From a virus, in IMG/VR virus record IMGVR_UViG_3300023313_000001, positions 124,001-188,000 of that record: a DNA stretch of 64,000 bases; one strand, 5' to 3'. The translations under genes and the position numbers were made by a program. A model generated the notes under the pieces. That model worked only from the letters and a program-made list of their open reading frames with translations. It ran no database searches and was not told the DNA's origin. Positions 54,442-62,467 of the stretch are shown one piece after another. Position 1 is the stretch's first letter; each line of letters starts with the position of its first letter.

Positions 54442-54876
54442 ATGAACACCAATACTGAAAATCGTCAACACTTACGCAAAATGCTAGATGCCATCATCAA
54501 TGAAGATATGGATACAGCCAAAACAGCCTTCCATGACTATGTAGTCAACCGATCTAAAACTATCCTAGAAATGGACTGTTGTGATCCAGTAGGCGGTACT
54601 GGAACAGCTGACCCAAAATCAGCTAAAGGCTCTAGCGATGTAAAAGCTTCCATGAGTAAAACTGCAAAAGATGAAATCGCTAAAAAAGGTGAAGCAAAAG
54701 CTGATCCAAAGGCTGCTAAAGGCTCCAAGGATGTGAAAAGTACTATGAAACGTGGTAAGGCTATTCCTAAAAAAGGTGAAGCAAAATCTGATCCAAAGGC
54801 TGCTAAAGGCTCAAAGGATGTTGAAGGTACCATGAAAAAAGCTGATGATAAAAACATCACTGGTAAGAAAAACTAA
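54442..54876 (+). CDS. Lysine-rich tandem-repeat protein, possible prohead core or DNA-binding protein
   Basis: 144 residues. N-terminus (LRKMLDAIINEDMDTAKTAFHDYVV) is helical and resembles small proteins that precede head genes in related phages. From residue about 53 it has three imperfect copies of a 25-30 residue repeat (KKGEAKADPKAAKGSKDV and KKGEAKSDPKAAKGSKDV are near identical), very rich in Lys, Ala, Ser and Asp. Likely disordered; could be an internal head protein. AGGAG precedes the start and a terminator follows, so it is a separate late unit. Confidence 0.75.
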   Translation: MNTNTENRQHLRKMLDAIINEDMDTAKTAFHDYVVNRSKTILEMDCCDPVGGTGTADPKSAKGSSDVKASMSKTAKDEIAKKGEAKADPKAAKGSKDVKSTMKRGKAIPKKGEAKSDPKAAKGSKDVEGTMKKADDKNITGKKN

Positions 54877-54902
54877 AAGAATTCCCTGCTACCTTAGGGT
54901 AT

Positions 54903-54936
54903 AAACCATATCAGTTTCACGATTGATATGGTTTTT
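54903..54936 (+). terminator. Intrinsic terminator after the lysine-rich gene
   Basis: AAACCATATCA (54903-54913), 10-nt loop, TGATATGGTTT (54924-54934), then TTCTTT. Confidence 0.85.
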
Positions 54937-54970
54937 CTTTATGTGGAAGGTCAGCAACACCCGTCAGTAC

Positions 54971-54978
54971 GGTAAATA
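54971..54978 (+). promoter_or_regulatory. Weak late octamer GGTAAATA before the terminase block
   Basis: GGTAAATA 27 nt before the start at 55006, the only octamer-like site ahead of the dead paralogue and gp17. Confidence 0.35.
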
Positions 54979-55005
54979 CTACAACATCGATAGGTATAGT
55001 TCACA

Positions 55006-55755
55006 ATGAATAAAACTCTCAACACGTTATTAGCTCACTTCACTTCGGAACAAAACTGGTGGGACCAGTTCCATCTAGCATACCTGATGAATCCCACAGC
55101 ATTCATAGAAGACTGTATCACACTAAATACAGCCCCTATACAATTACTTCAGCATCAACGTGACCTCGTTGAAATATATGAATATCATGACCATGTGTAT
55201 GTTGCATCTGCTAGACAAGTGGGGTTATCTACAATAAACAATGCATTTATGCTTTGGCAATGTGTATTCCAACACGACACATCTATTCAAATTTTTGCAC
55301 AAGACGATACTGGAGCATGTGATCTGAGAACAATACGGCAAATGTATGACTCTCTACCTAACCAAGTACGAGCTAGAGTGAAAATTCAACTTCATAAAAC
55401 TACTCATGGAATACTATCGTTCGACAATGGGTCCTCTATCACTGTACTGTCAACCAGTTTCAATGCTCTGCATGGCATCCCACCAGCAGATGTACTACAC
55501 ATAGTACGTCCATCTATGTTTTCTACCAAAAACTTACAAGAAGTAGAACAAGCGTTGATACACCCAACTGTTCATGCTGGTGGATCAATACAAGTCACCG
55601 ATTGCATCAATGCTAACCTAGAGTTAATAAACACGCATGCTATGTTTGCTTGTAAAATTCCATGGAACGTGGTGCCTGGACGAGATCAACAATTCAAAGA
55701 CGACACTATTCGCAGAATAGGACAGCAAGCCTGGAATGACGACTATGGGGATTAA
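55006..55755 (+). CDS. Catalytically dead paralogue of the terminase large-subunit ATPase domain
   Basis: 249 residues alignable along its length with the ATPase half of the gp17 encoded next to it. VYVASARQVGLSTINNAFMLW matches VVVLSARQTGK-S-ITSAIFLLW, but Walker A Lys is Leu74. ADVLHIVRPSMF replaces LLYLDEFAF (Walker B Asp-Glu gone), and QVTDCINA replaces the SSTPNG C-motif. KIPWNVVPGRDQQFKDDTIRRIGQQAWNDDY matches VKWDEPPGRGEQFK ... ELKWAQEYE. The protein stops (YGD) where gp17 has its split intein. The frame is intact with no stops, so it is probably maintained. Perhaps a non-catalytic packaging partner or regulator; function unknown. Two bases separate it from gp17. Confidence 0.8.
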   Translation: MNKTLNTLLAHFTSEQNWWDQFHLAYLMNPTAFIEDCITLNTAPIQLLQHQRDLVEIYEYHDHVYVASARQVGLSTINNAFMLWQCVFQHDTSIQIFAQDDTGACDLRTIRQMYDSLPNQVRARVKIQLHKTTHGILSFDNGSSITVLSTSFNALHGIPPADVLHIVRPSMFSTKNLQEVEQALIHPTVHAGGSIQVTDCINANLELINTHAMFACKIPWNVVPGRDQQFKDDTIRRIGQQAWNDDYGD

Positions 55756-55757
55756 AT

Positions 55758-57443
55758 GTGGCTAAAAATATAAATATAAAAAAAGCATACACTACCCAAG
55801 ACCTCTCAACTGAACAGATTACAGAAATCGACAGATGTATGTACGGGTGCATTAACCAGACCACTGGCATCCAGGAATGTGGGCCTATATACTTTGCCAA
55901 AAATTATGTTAGAATCCAACACCCCAAACGTGGAGATGTACCATTTCTATTATATCCATACCAAGAAAAAATGATGGACACATATCTCAACAACAATAAA
56001 GTGGTGGTGTTATCTGCTCGCCAAACAGGAAAGGAACAGCCACATACTGCACGTATAGCCACTCCTACCGGTTGGGTCACTATGGGGGACATTCAGCCTG
56101 GGGATACCGTATTGACTCCTGATGGTAGCACGTCAACAGTCATCCAAAAACATCCTCAAGGAACTAAGCAAGTCTATCGTATTACGTTTGACGATGGGTC
56201 GTTTGCTGAATGTGGAATTGATCATTTATGGAGTTGTAATATTCATGATAGATTATCTTCCGACACTAGCACCAGTACAGTGCCAACATCTGAATTAATT
56301 ACAATGATGGATAACGATCACGTATACCAATATCGCATAGACATACCTCTAGTGGATGTAGTCAATTTTAATGAGCAACAATTGACAATGGACCCGTTTG
56401 AGCTTGGTGTGCAATTGCGAACAAATACATCTTCACAATCTCACATACCAGAAGTATACTTACGTAGTTCACCAAACCAACGTACAGCATTATTGAACGG
56501 ATTGATATCCAATAAATCCATCAGCAAGAAATTTACTGTTTCTCATATAACCTCAAAACAACTACGGTCAGACATCCAACAACTAGTATGGAGTCTAGGT
56601 GGTACCTGTTCATATAATACAACAAGTGAACAAGACGATACTGTGTACGAACTGTATATAGAACCACCATCACTATCAGGTACACTTAAACGAACAATTA
56701 TATCTATCAATGCTGTGAGACACGAACAATCATCGTGTATATCAATCGATCACCCAAAACAGTTGTATATCACAGACAATTTCACTGTCACACATAACAG
56801 CATAACATCCGCCATATTTTTATTGTGGTTTGCTATGTTTAATCCTGATAAGACATTATTAATCGCAGCCAACAAAAACGATCTAGCCATTGAGATGATT
56901 CAACGTATCCAGTACGCATATGAGTTCTTACCCATGTGGTTGAAACCTGGGGTTACTGACGACGGTTGGAATAAACATAGTATAAAATTTGATAACAAAT
57001 CTCGCATTGTTTCTACTGCAACATCTGCTAACTCTGGTCGTGGTATGTCTATATCGCTTTTGTATTTGGATGAATTTGCGTTTGTAGCACCAAACATTCA
57101 AGAAGAATTTTGGACCTCAATTCTACCAACATTATCTACTGGTGGTGCTTGTATAATGTCGTCCACACCAAACGGAGCAGTGGATAAGTTTGCTAGCATT
57201 TGGCGTGCAGCCAATATGGAAAATAATACTGATGGTCTGTTGTTTAAGGCTATTGAAGTCAAATGGGACGAACCACCAGGACGAGGCGAACAATTTAAGC
57301 GTGATCATATTGTAATGTTGGGTGAACTTAAATGGGCTCAGGAATATGAGTGTTGCTCAGGTGATACTGTAGTAACATTACAGGATGCTGTTGGTAATAT
57401 ATTGCAAAAAACGCTAAAGGAACTATACAGTGAGTTGGGTTGA
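55758..57443 (+). CDS. gp17: Terminase large subunit gp17, N-terminal piece with class-3 intein and split-intein N part
   Basis: 561 residues from GTG 55758. Order: N-extein 1-92 ending ...VLSARQTGK (Walker A), class-3 intein 56034-56798, extein 56799-57350 (184 residues) with Walker B LLYLDEFAF and C-motif SSTPNG, then split-intein N part from Cys at 57351 to the TGA at 57441. After cis splicing, SARQTGK joins SITSAIFLLW and restores the P-loop. The protein then needs trans splicing with the product of 59054 to become active gp17, the packaging motor and head-filling nuclease. Total mature extein: about 529 residues, normal for the family. Confidence 0.9.
   Translation: MAKNINIKKAYTTQDLSTEQITEIDRCMYGCINQTTGIQECGPIYFAKNYVRIQHPKRGDVPFLLYPYQEKMMDTYLNNNKVVVLSARQTGKEQPHTARIATPTGWVTMGDIQPGDTVLTPDGSTSTVIQKHPQGTKQVYRITFDDGSFAECGIDHLWSCNIHDRLSSDTSTSTVPTSELITMMDNDHVYQYRIDIPLVDVVNFNEQQLTMDPFELGVQLRTNTSSQSHIPEVYLRSSPNQRTALLNGLISNKSISKKFTVSHITSKQLRSDIQQLVWSLGGTCSYNTTSEQDDTVYELYIEPPSLSGTLKRTIISINAVRHEQSSCISIDHPKQLYITDNFTVTHNSITSAIFLLWFAMFNPDKTLLIAANKNDLAIEMIQRIQYAYEFLPMWLKPGVTDDGWNKHSIKFDNKSRIVSTATSANSGRGMSISLLYLDEFAFVAPNIQEEFWTSILPTLSTGGACIMSSTPNGAVDKFASIWRAANMENNTDGLLFKAIEVKWDEPPGRGEQFKRDHIVMLGELKWAQEYECCSGDTVVTLQDAVGNILQKTLKELYSELG
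56034..56798 (+). mobile_element. Class-3 intein in the gp17 Walker A loop
   Basis: 255 residues, EQPHTARIATPTGW to TVTHN, followed by Ser +1. Residue 1 is Glu, not Cys/Ser/Ala. The class-3 W-C-T set is present: Trp in block B (GIDHLWSC), Cys at block F (SSCISIDHP) and Thr before the terminal His-Asn (TVTHN). The middle holds a remnant LAGLIDADG-type domain, IPEVYLRSSPNQRTALLNGLISNKS, where the acidic residue of the DxDG end is lost, so the endonuclease is probably dead. Insertion at GK/S of the P-loop is a common class-3 site. Confidence 0.85.
57351..57440 (+). mobile_element. Split intein, N-terminal part (30 residues), gp17
   Basis: CCSGDTVVTLQDAVGN to YSELG. The first Cys is taken as residue 1 because C-x-x-GDT matches AceL-TerL IntN and leaves extein EYE joined to CEFLSSD. 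The split is far upstream of the usual split site, as in atypically split (VidaL/AceL) inteins. Confidence 0.85.
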
Positions 57444-59061
57444 TGTTTATAAGTCATTAACATACTTAGTTGATGAGTTTAAACACAAACCTCCATCAAG
57501 TAACTTTAGTAGGTGGCGAACTGAGGAATTCCACTTATTGAAAGAAGCTACATCATTTTTATCAGATGCTGCATCTGCCAGTGAGCGGTTGTGGTACATT
57601 GATCATAGACAACACCATGCAACTTTGTGCAGAATATGTAATAAAAACTTATTATCGTGGATTAATAAAGAACGAGATTACAGAGCCACATGCGGTAAAT
57701 GTAATGGTAAACTACCTGCAACTGCAGCTAAACGCAAAGCAACTATGCTGGAAAGATATGGTGTTGAAAGTTATACTCAGCATGACCAATTCAATGACAA
57801 ACGTATATCTACCAATCAACAACAGTATGGAACTGATTGGGGACTTCAATGTCCACACATTCAAGATAAACGCAAAAGTACCATGATGGAACGATATGGT
57901 GCTGAAAACACTTTACAGTCGCCTGTACTAAAACAAAAAGTCATTAATACTCTTCAACAAAAATATAATGTCAAACATAATTCACAAACAACACATTGGC
58001 GTGAGTCTGTAAGGCAAACTTTTCTTGAAAACCTGGGTGTTGAACATAATACCCAACTTCAAATAGACCCAGTATCGTTAATTAAGTTAAATGATCGGAA
58101 TTATCTAAAATCAAAACATATCACTGAACAAATTCCACTACATGTTATAGCCAAGGAATTACAAGTTAACCAAACCACAGTAGCCAATTATTTTAGAAAA
58201 CACGATATAACTATTCAACGATTTCCGAAATCATATGGTGAGCGAACACTAAGCGAATTTATCCAACAACTAGGAATAATTGTAATAAATGGAGATAGAT
58301 CAATAATCCAACCATACGAATTAGATATTGTATTACCTGAACATAAAATAGCCATAGAATACTGTGGTTTATTCTGGCACTCTGAAACTTGTGGAAAAGA
58401 CAAACGATACCATGAAATGAAAATGAAGTTAGCTAATGCAGCAGGGTACAGACTGTTAACAATATATGAAGATGAGTGGGTTAAACGAACCAACCAAGTC
58501 AAGAATAAAATTAAACATATGTTAGGAATGTCTGTGGATAAAGTATATGCTAGAAAATGTACTGTCGAACTAGTAGACAACAAGCAGGAATTTTTCGATA
58601 AACACCACATCCAAGGATCAGGTCCAGGCAGCATAACATTCCAGTTAGTGGTGAATGAACGACCTTGTGCCATGATGACATTTATTCAATGTAAAAACCA
58701 ATCTTTCTATTTGAACAGATATGCAACATCAATGAGTGTCGTCGGTGGTTTTAGTAAATTGTTGAAACACTTCGAAAAAAATATTAAATGGTCTAAAATA
58801 ATATCATTTGCAGACCTGAGGTGGAGTGATGGTAATTTATATCGTCAGTGTGGTTTTGAACTGGATGGAATAATCCCACCTGATTATTATTACTCACCCA
58901 ATGGCGTAGATCGATACCATAAATCTAATTATAGACATGCACAATTACCTAAGCGATTAGCTAACTACGATCCAACCAAAACTGAATGGGAAAATTGTGA
59001 TGTCAATGGAATTCATCGTATTTGGGATTGTGGTAAAATGAGGTTTGTGAGATATGCCTGA
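57430..59061 (+). CDS. Vsr-like homing endonuclease lodged between the gp17 halves
   Basis: 543 residues from GTG 57430, overlapping the gp17 N-piece by 14 nt; AAGGA lies 8 nt upstream. Zinc finger CRICNKNLLSW ... CGKC near 66-90, repeats KATMLERYGVESYTQ, QQQYGTDWGLQCPH, STMMERYGAENTLQ and LQQKYNVKHNSQ, HTH (PLHVIAKELQVNQTTV), Vsr-like QPYELDIVLPEHKIAIEYCGLFWHSET (about 285-315) and IYEDEW, then the GNAT-like C-terminal domain (HHIQGSGPGSITFQL, FADLRWSDGNLYRQCGF, RIWDCGKM). It matches the endonuclease type described for fractured genes. The stop overlaps the C-piece start by 8 nt. Confidence 0.88.
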   Translation: MSWVDVYKSLTYLVDEFKHKPPSSNFSRWRTEEFHLLKEATSFLSDAASASERLWYIDHRQHHATLCRICNKNLLSWINKERDYRATCGKCNGKLPATAAKRKATMLERYGVESYTQHDQFNDKRISTNQQQYGTDWGLQCPHIQDKRKSTMMERYGAENTLQSPVLKQKVINTLQQKYNVKHNSQTTHWRESVRQTFLENLGVEHNTQLQIDPVSLIKLNDRNYLKSKHITEQIPLHVIAKELQVNQTTVANYFRKHDITIQRFPKSYGERTLSEFIQQLGIIVINGDRSIIQPYELDIVLPEHKIAIEYCGLFWHSETCGKDKRYHEMKMKLANAAGYRLLTIYEDEWVKRTNQVKNKIKHMLGMSVDKVYARKCTVELVDNKQEFFDKHHIQGSGPGSITFQLVVNERPCAMMTFIQCKNQSFYLNRYATSMSVVGGFSKLLKHFEKNIKWSKIISFADLRWSDGNLYRQCGFELDGIIPPDYYYSPNGVDRYHKSNYRHAQLPKRLANYDPTKTEWENCDVNGIHRIWDCGKMRFVRYA

Positions 59062-59413
59062 TAAGATGAAATATAATACAACTGGTTATCAAATACTAAC
59101 AGATAGTGGGTTCAGACCGTTTGTGGGCATATCAATGATGGGAAAACAGATGCTCCTAAAGTTTGAGTTCAACGATGGAACATCAATTGAAGTTACTCCA
59201 GGCCATAAATTTATCTATAACACCAAACTGATTGACGGTGAGATTGTAGGTGTACCTATTCATGCAAACGTGTTGTCAGTGGGTGATCAAATATCCACGA
59301 TGGATGGCGAAGTTGAGATCGTAAGTATATGTGAAAGCACTGACCAGCAAACGTACGATTTAATTGAGGTTGGTGATCACAAGTATAAAACTAACTCAGT
59401 AATATCCCACAAC
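59054..59413 (+). mobile_element. Split intein, C-terminal part (120 residues), gp17
   Basis: MPDKMKYNTTGYQILTDSGF to TNSVISHN, then Cys +1 (CEFLSSD). Block B-like VTPGHKF, block F-like TYDLIEVGDHKYKTNSVISHN with penultimate His and terminal Asn. It follows AceL-TerL IntC in order and size (104 residues there). Confidence 0.87.
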
Positions 59414-60175
59414 TGTGAATTTTTATCATCAGATCCATTGTTAATAGATTCCATGGTGATTGGACAACTGGAAAGTAATGTCAGCTTACCTATCCGCGAA
59501 GATATGGGATTTAAATTTTGGAAACAACTACTCCCAAATAAAACATATTTAATTGGAGTCGATCCGGCAACTGGATCTGGTGAGGATTTTTCTACAATAC
59601 TAGTATATGATTTTCAAGATCTATCCATGGTTGCAGAATGGCGGTCAAACACCATGTCGTCCCCTCAATTGTATGCTGCACTCAAATTGGTACTCAAACA
59701 AATCGAATCGCACCAAAGTATGGCATATTTCTCAATAGAAAACAATGGTGTGGGAGAGGGGGTGATTGCGTTATATGAAAATGACGAAAAATTACCGGAA
59801 AATTGTGAGTTTGTATCTGAAGAAGGCGGAAACCGATTGGGCATGCGGACTGAAAGTCGTGTCAAACTACGAACATGTATGGTGATGAAACAATTAGTTG
59901 AATCTGGAAAAATAGAGATTAAATCTGAAATGATGCTGCGTGAATTGAAAAGTTACGTGTCCACTAGAGGATCGTACGCTGCTCAAATAGGTGCAACAGA
60001 TGATCTTATATCTGCATTGCTAATTGTACTCAGACTATTATCAGAGATGGCAACGTATGAACAACGAGCTCATGAATTGATGAACCAATATGATGATATT
60101 GGTTCATTTAGTGCTGAAGATACAGAGGGAGTATATGATGATGATAAATTTATTCCGGACAGCTTTGTTTTTTAA
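59054..60175 (+). CDS. gp17: Terminase large subunit gp17, C-terminal piece (split-intein C part + nuclease domain)
   Basis: 373 residues: IntC 1-120, then 253 extein residues starting CEFLSSDPLLID. RNase H-like nuclease residues are visible: Asp in LIGVDPATGSGEDFS, Glu in YFSIENNGVGEG and Asp in GATDDLISALLIVLRL. C-terminal acidic tail. Trans splicing to the N-piece gives ...WAQEYE-CEFLSSD.... Start overlaps the endonuclease stop, implying translation reinitiation. Confidence 0.9.
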   Translation: MPDKMKYNTTGYQILTDSGFRPFVGISMMGKQMLLKFEFNDGTSIEVTPGHKFIYNTKLIDGEIVGVPIHANVLSVGDQISTMDGEVEIVSICESTDQQTYDLIEVGDHKYKTNSVISHNCEFLSSDPLLIDSMVIGQLESNVSLPIREDMGFKFWKQLLPNKTYLIGVDPATGSGEDFSTILVYDFQDLSMVAEWRSNTMSSPQLYAALKLVLKQIESHQSMAYFSIENNGVGEGVIALYENDEKLPENCEFVSEEGGNRLGMRTESRVKLRTCMVMKQLVESGKIEIKSEMMLRELKSYVSTRGSYAAQIGATDDLISALLIVLRLLSEMATYEQRAHELMNQYDDIGSFSAEDTEGVYDDDKFIPDSFVF

Positions 60176-60224
60176 TATAACCCAAGTATAGTCACAATAT
60201 CATTTACTAACACAGAACATTCCA

Positions 60225-61337
60225 ATGTCTACTACTTACAAATACCAGTTTGAAGAATTCTATACCAATTTCCAACAGATGTATCTATTCCAACGTATGG
60301 TGAACACCACTGAAAATACCCATTGGCATCGGGAAGATAATGTTGGAGTTCATACCAACATGGTAGTACAAGAGTACATTCAACGATCACCTAAACGATG
60401 GTCACGAGCAGACTACCTAGGTGCAATTGCCTGTGCATTCCACGATGTTGGAAAACCCAACGCAGAACAGTACATCCAAGATAGTAGTGGAGGCCATAAC
60501 ACTTACAAAGGCCATGAACAGATATCAGCTAGAAAATTTGAACTATTTACATCAGATAATCCAGATTGGCTCTTGCTAGATCCGATGGACATTGCAGCAG
60601 TTTGTTGGATGATACAACACCATCTACCATACAGAACTACTAAAACACATAAATTAAATGCCCTCAAGACTACGGCAACATTCTTTAATGTTTTCGACCA
60701 ATTCCTTCGTTTGGTAATGTCTGATCAATATGGTCGTGTATCAGATGACCACGACTTAAATAAGTTATCATTGATGGAGTGGATCATGCAGTTCATATTT
60801 AAATCCACTAATAAAGAATGTTGGTTGAATATTCATAGTAAACCAATAGTATACATGTTAGTGGGGGCATCTAGTTCTGGTAAGTCTACCTTAACAAAAC
60901 AATTACTACAAGAACACGGAGCATATAATGTGTCTGTGTTCAACATGGATAAATGTAGATTAGATTGGTATTCATTAGATGACTCTAATAATTCTGAGTT
61001 GGATAGATACCAGTACGCTTTCAAACAATCATGTGATGATCCAGATTTTACCAAACGGACAAATTCTGTATTCACAGACATGCTGCAAACTCAGAAAACT
61101 GTGATAGTTGACAACATGAATCTCACATCTAAATCCAGAAAGCGCATCTTTACGGAAGCTGCTAACAATGGATACCACGTTATCAGTATTGTCATGCAGA
61201 CTCCTTTATCTACTTTATGTGACCGTAACGAACTACGTGGAGATAGATCCCTCCCGAACGACCTTCTCATAAATATGTATTCCAGACTATCGTATCCAAC
61301 CATAGCTACAGAATGTCATGAAATTAGGGTGAATTAA
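60225..61337 (+). CDS. HD-Pnk-type polynucleotide end-healing enzyme
   Basis: 370 residues, two domains. HD phosphohydrolase, about 40-150: HTNMVVQEYI, AFHDVGKP (H-D), HEQIS, IQHHLPY. P-loop kinase, about 205-370: MLVGASSSGKSTLTK Walker A, DKCR, NMNLTSKSRKRI, RNELRGDRSL lid. This domain order is that of bacterial HD-Pnk enzymes, where HD removes 2',3'-cyclic phosphate and the kinase phosphorylates 5'-OH. For a phage, it would repair tRNA or DNA breaks from host nucleases. No ligase is seen in the window. It starts 49 bp after gp17. Confidence 0.82.
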   Translation: MSTTYKYQFEEFYTNFQQMYLFQRMVNTTENTHWHREDNVGVHTNMVVQEYIQRSPKRWSRADYLGAIACAFHDVGKPNAEQYIQDSSGGHNTYKGHEQISARKFELFTSDNPDWLLLDPMDIAAVCWMIQHHLPYRTTKTHKLNALKTTATFFNVFDQFLRLVMSDQYGRVSDDHDLNKLSLMEWIMQFIFKSTNKECWLNIHSKPIVYMLVGASSSGKSTLTKQLLQEHGAYNVSVFNMDKCRLDWYSLDDSNNSELDRYQYAFKQSCDDPDFTKRTNSVFTDMLQTQKTVIVDNMNLTSKSRKRIFTEAANNGYHVISIVMQTPLSTLCDRNELRGDRSLPNDLLINMYSRLSYPTIATECHEIRVN

Positions 61338-61338
61338 T

Positions 61339-61842
61339 ATGACTGTGAGGTTACCAATAGAAATGATGCTAGAAAGTTCCATGGATGATCTAATCTCATC
61401 CACAACTCAAGCATTTCCTGACCGATCGGAAAAAGTAAACAATGTTAGAATAACAAACAAAACCTATCAGAAATTAGATGGAGATAAGTTACTGGTGAAG
61501 GCCAAGTGTGCTGGAGAAACAAATGATTACGATACACAGGTGTTATATAATTCAGTACAATATGTAGAGGGAGGAAATCCCGAATCTATCACACTAAATG
61601 GTGGATTCAATATTCTACCGATTTCATCCGACTCCGACGTCAAAGTTGGCTGTACTTGTTTAGATTTCCATTGGACATTTGCTTGGCAAAATTCTAGTGA
61701 TGGTAGCTTAATGGGAGATCCACCGTCCCCATACCAACGAAAGACTGATAGAGCACCCCGTAACCCAACCAACGCGATTGGATTATGTAAACATCTACTC
61801 AAGCTACATGCAGATATGACGGCTGAGGGGCTACTTGGATAA
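61339..61842 (+). CDS. SWIM-zinc-finger-like protein of unknown function
   Basis: 167 residues. The C-terminal half has CTCLDFHWTFAW ... GLCKHLLKLHADM, the C-x-C...C-x-H arrangement of SWIM zinc domains, which bind DNA or proteins. The N-terminal part is beta-rich. Found one base after the HD-Pnk stop, so probably the same transcript. Function unknown; related phages carry such a gene near structural genes. Confidence 0.65.
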   Translation: MTVRLPIEMMLESSMDDLISSTTQAFPDRSEKVNNVRITNKTYQKLDGDKLLVKAKCAGETNDYDTQVLYNSVQYVEGGNPESITLNGGFNILPISSDSDVKVGCTCLDFHWTFAWQNSSDGSLMGDPPSPYQRKTDRAPRNPTNAIGLCKHLLKLHADMTAEGLLG

Positions 61843-61843
61843 G

Positions 61844-62467
61844 TTACTTATCCAATTCTTTTAATAATAGCTTAACCTTTCTATCCTTTTTGCCTTTATC
61901 ACTGAGTTGTTCATACGGATGGTCAGTCTTGAAAAACTGGTATCCGTTTGGTAACACTTGGTTTACTGGAACCTCATCCAGACCCTCAGTCACACTAGCT
62001 TTCTTCGTATCAGACTTTTTGGGTGCGGAAGTAGACTTTTTCTTCTCAGCAGACTTTTTCTTTTCAGCAGACTTCTTCTTCCCAGTAGAATCTTTGATCT
62101 TTATGGTATCTTTCCCACCCTTAATTGGTTTTGGTGTTTTGATCGGTGGAACTTCCACTGAAGGAGCTATCTCAATACTATTTTTCCCAACAACCAGAAG
62201 GTTTCCCTTAACTGGTTCAAAATAAAAATCATCTACTATAACACATAATACATATTTGTACTTACCTTCGTCTAATAATTCCTTAGGGATAGTTGTTTTC
62301 CAACGTACACCAGACACATGACTACACTGGATGGTGTAATGCAACGTCGTAGATACAGCAACGTCTAATATTACTCTACCAGTTTTAATGTCCAACCCTT
62401 GGGCTGTTGCATCAAACTCAAACTTATTGTCTATATTGCGACCTACAGTAATATCTTCCATTGTCAT
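61844..62467 (-). CDS. Unrecognised protein with lysine-rich repeat linker
   Basis: 207 residues. N-terminal 100 are beta-sandwich-like (VILDVAVSTTLHYTIQCSH, YKYVLCVIVDDFYFEPVKG). A linker of KKKSAEKKKSAEKKKSTSAPKK follows in about 130-155 and the C-terminus is charged (GKKDRKVKLLLKELDK). Last of a three-gene minus-strand operon with 4-bp and 1-bp overlaps. Probably structural. Confidence 0.65.
   Translation of the reverse strand: MTMEDITVGRNIDNKFEFDATAQGLDIKTGRVILDVAVSTTLHYTIQCSHVSGVRWKTTIPKELLDEGKYKYVLCVIVDDFYFEPVKGNLLVVGKNSIEIAPSVEVPPIKTPKPIKGGKDTIKIKDSTGKKKSAEKKKSAEKKKSTSAPKKSDTKKASVTEGLDEVPVNQVLPNGYQFFKTDHPYEQLSDKGKKDRKVKLLLKELDK

Noticed and set aside
54442-54876. Tandem repeats as a CRISPR-like array
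   Set aside because: The repeats are in-frame coding units with no unique spacers.
55006-55755. Dead terminase paralogue as a sequencing-error fragment of gp17
   Set aside because: It differs from gp17 throughout, has an uninterrupted frame and its own start, and gp17 is complete beside it.
60225-60680. HD domain as a Cas3-like or dGTPase protein
   Set aside because: No helicase and no CRISPR features; the fused P-loop kinase matches HD-Pnk better.
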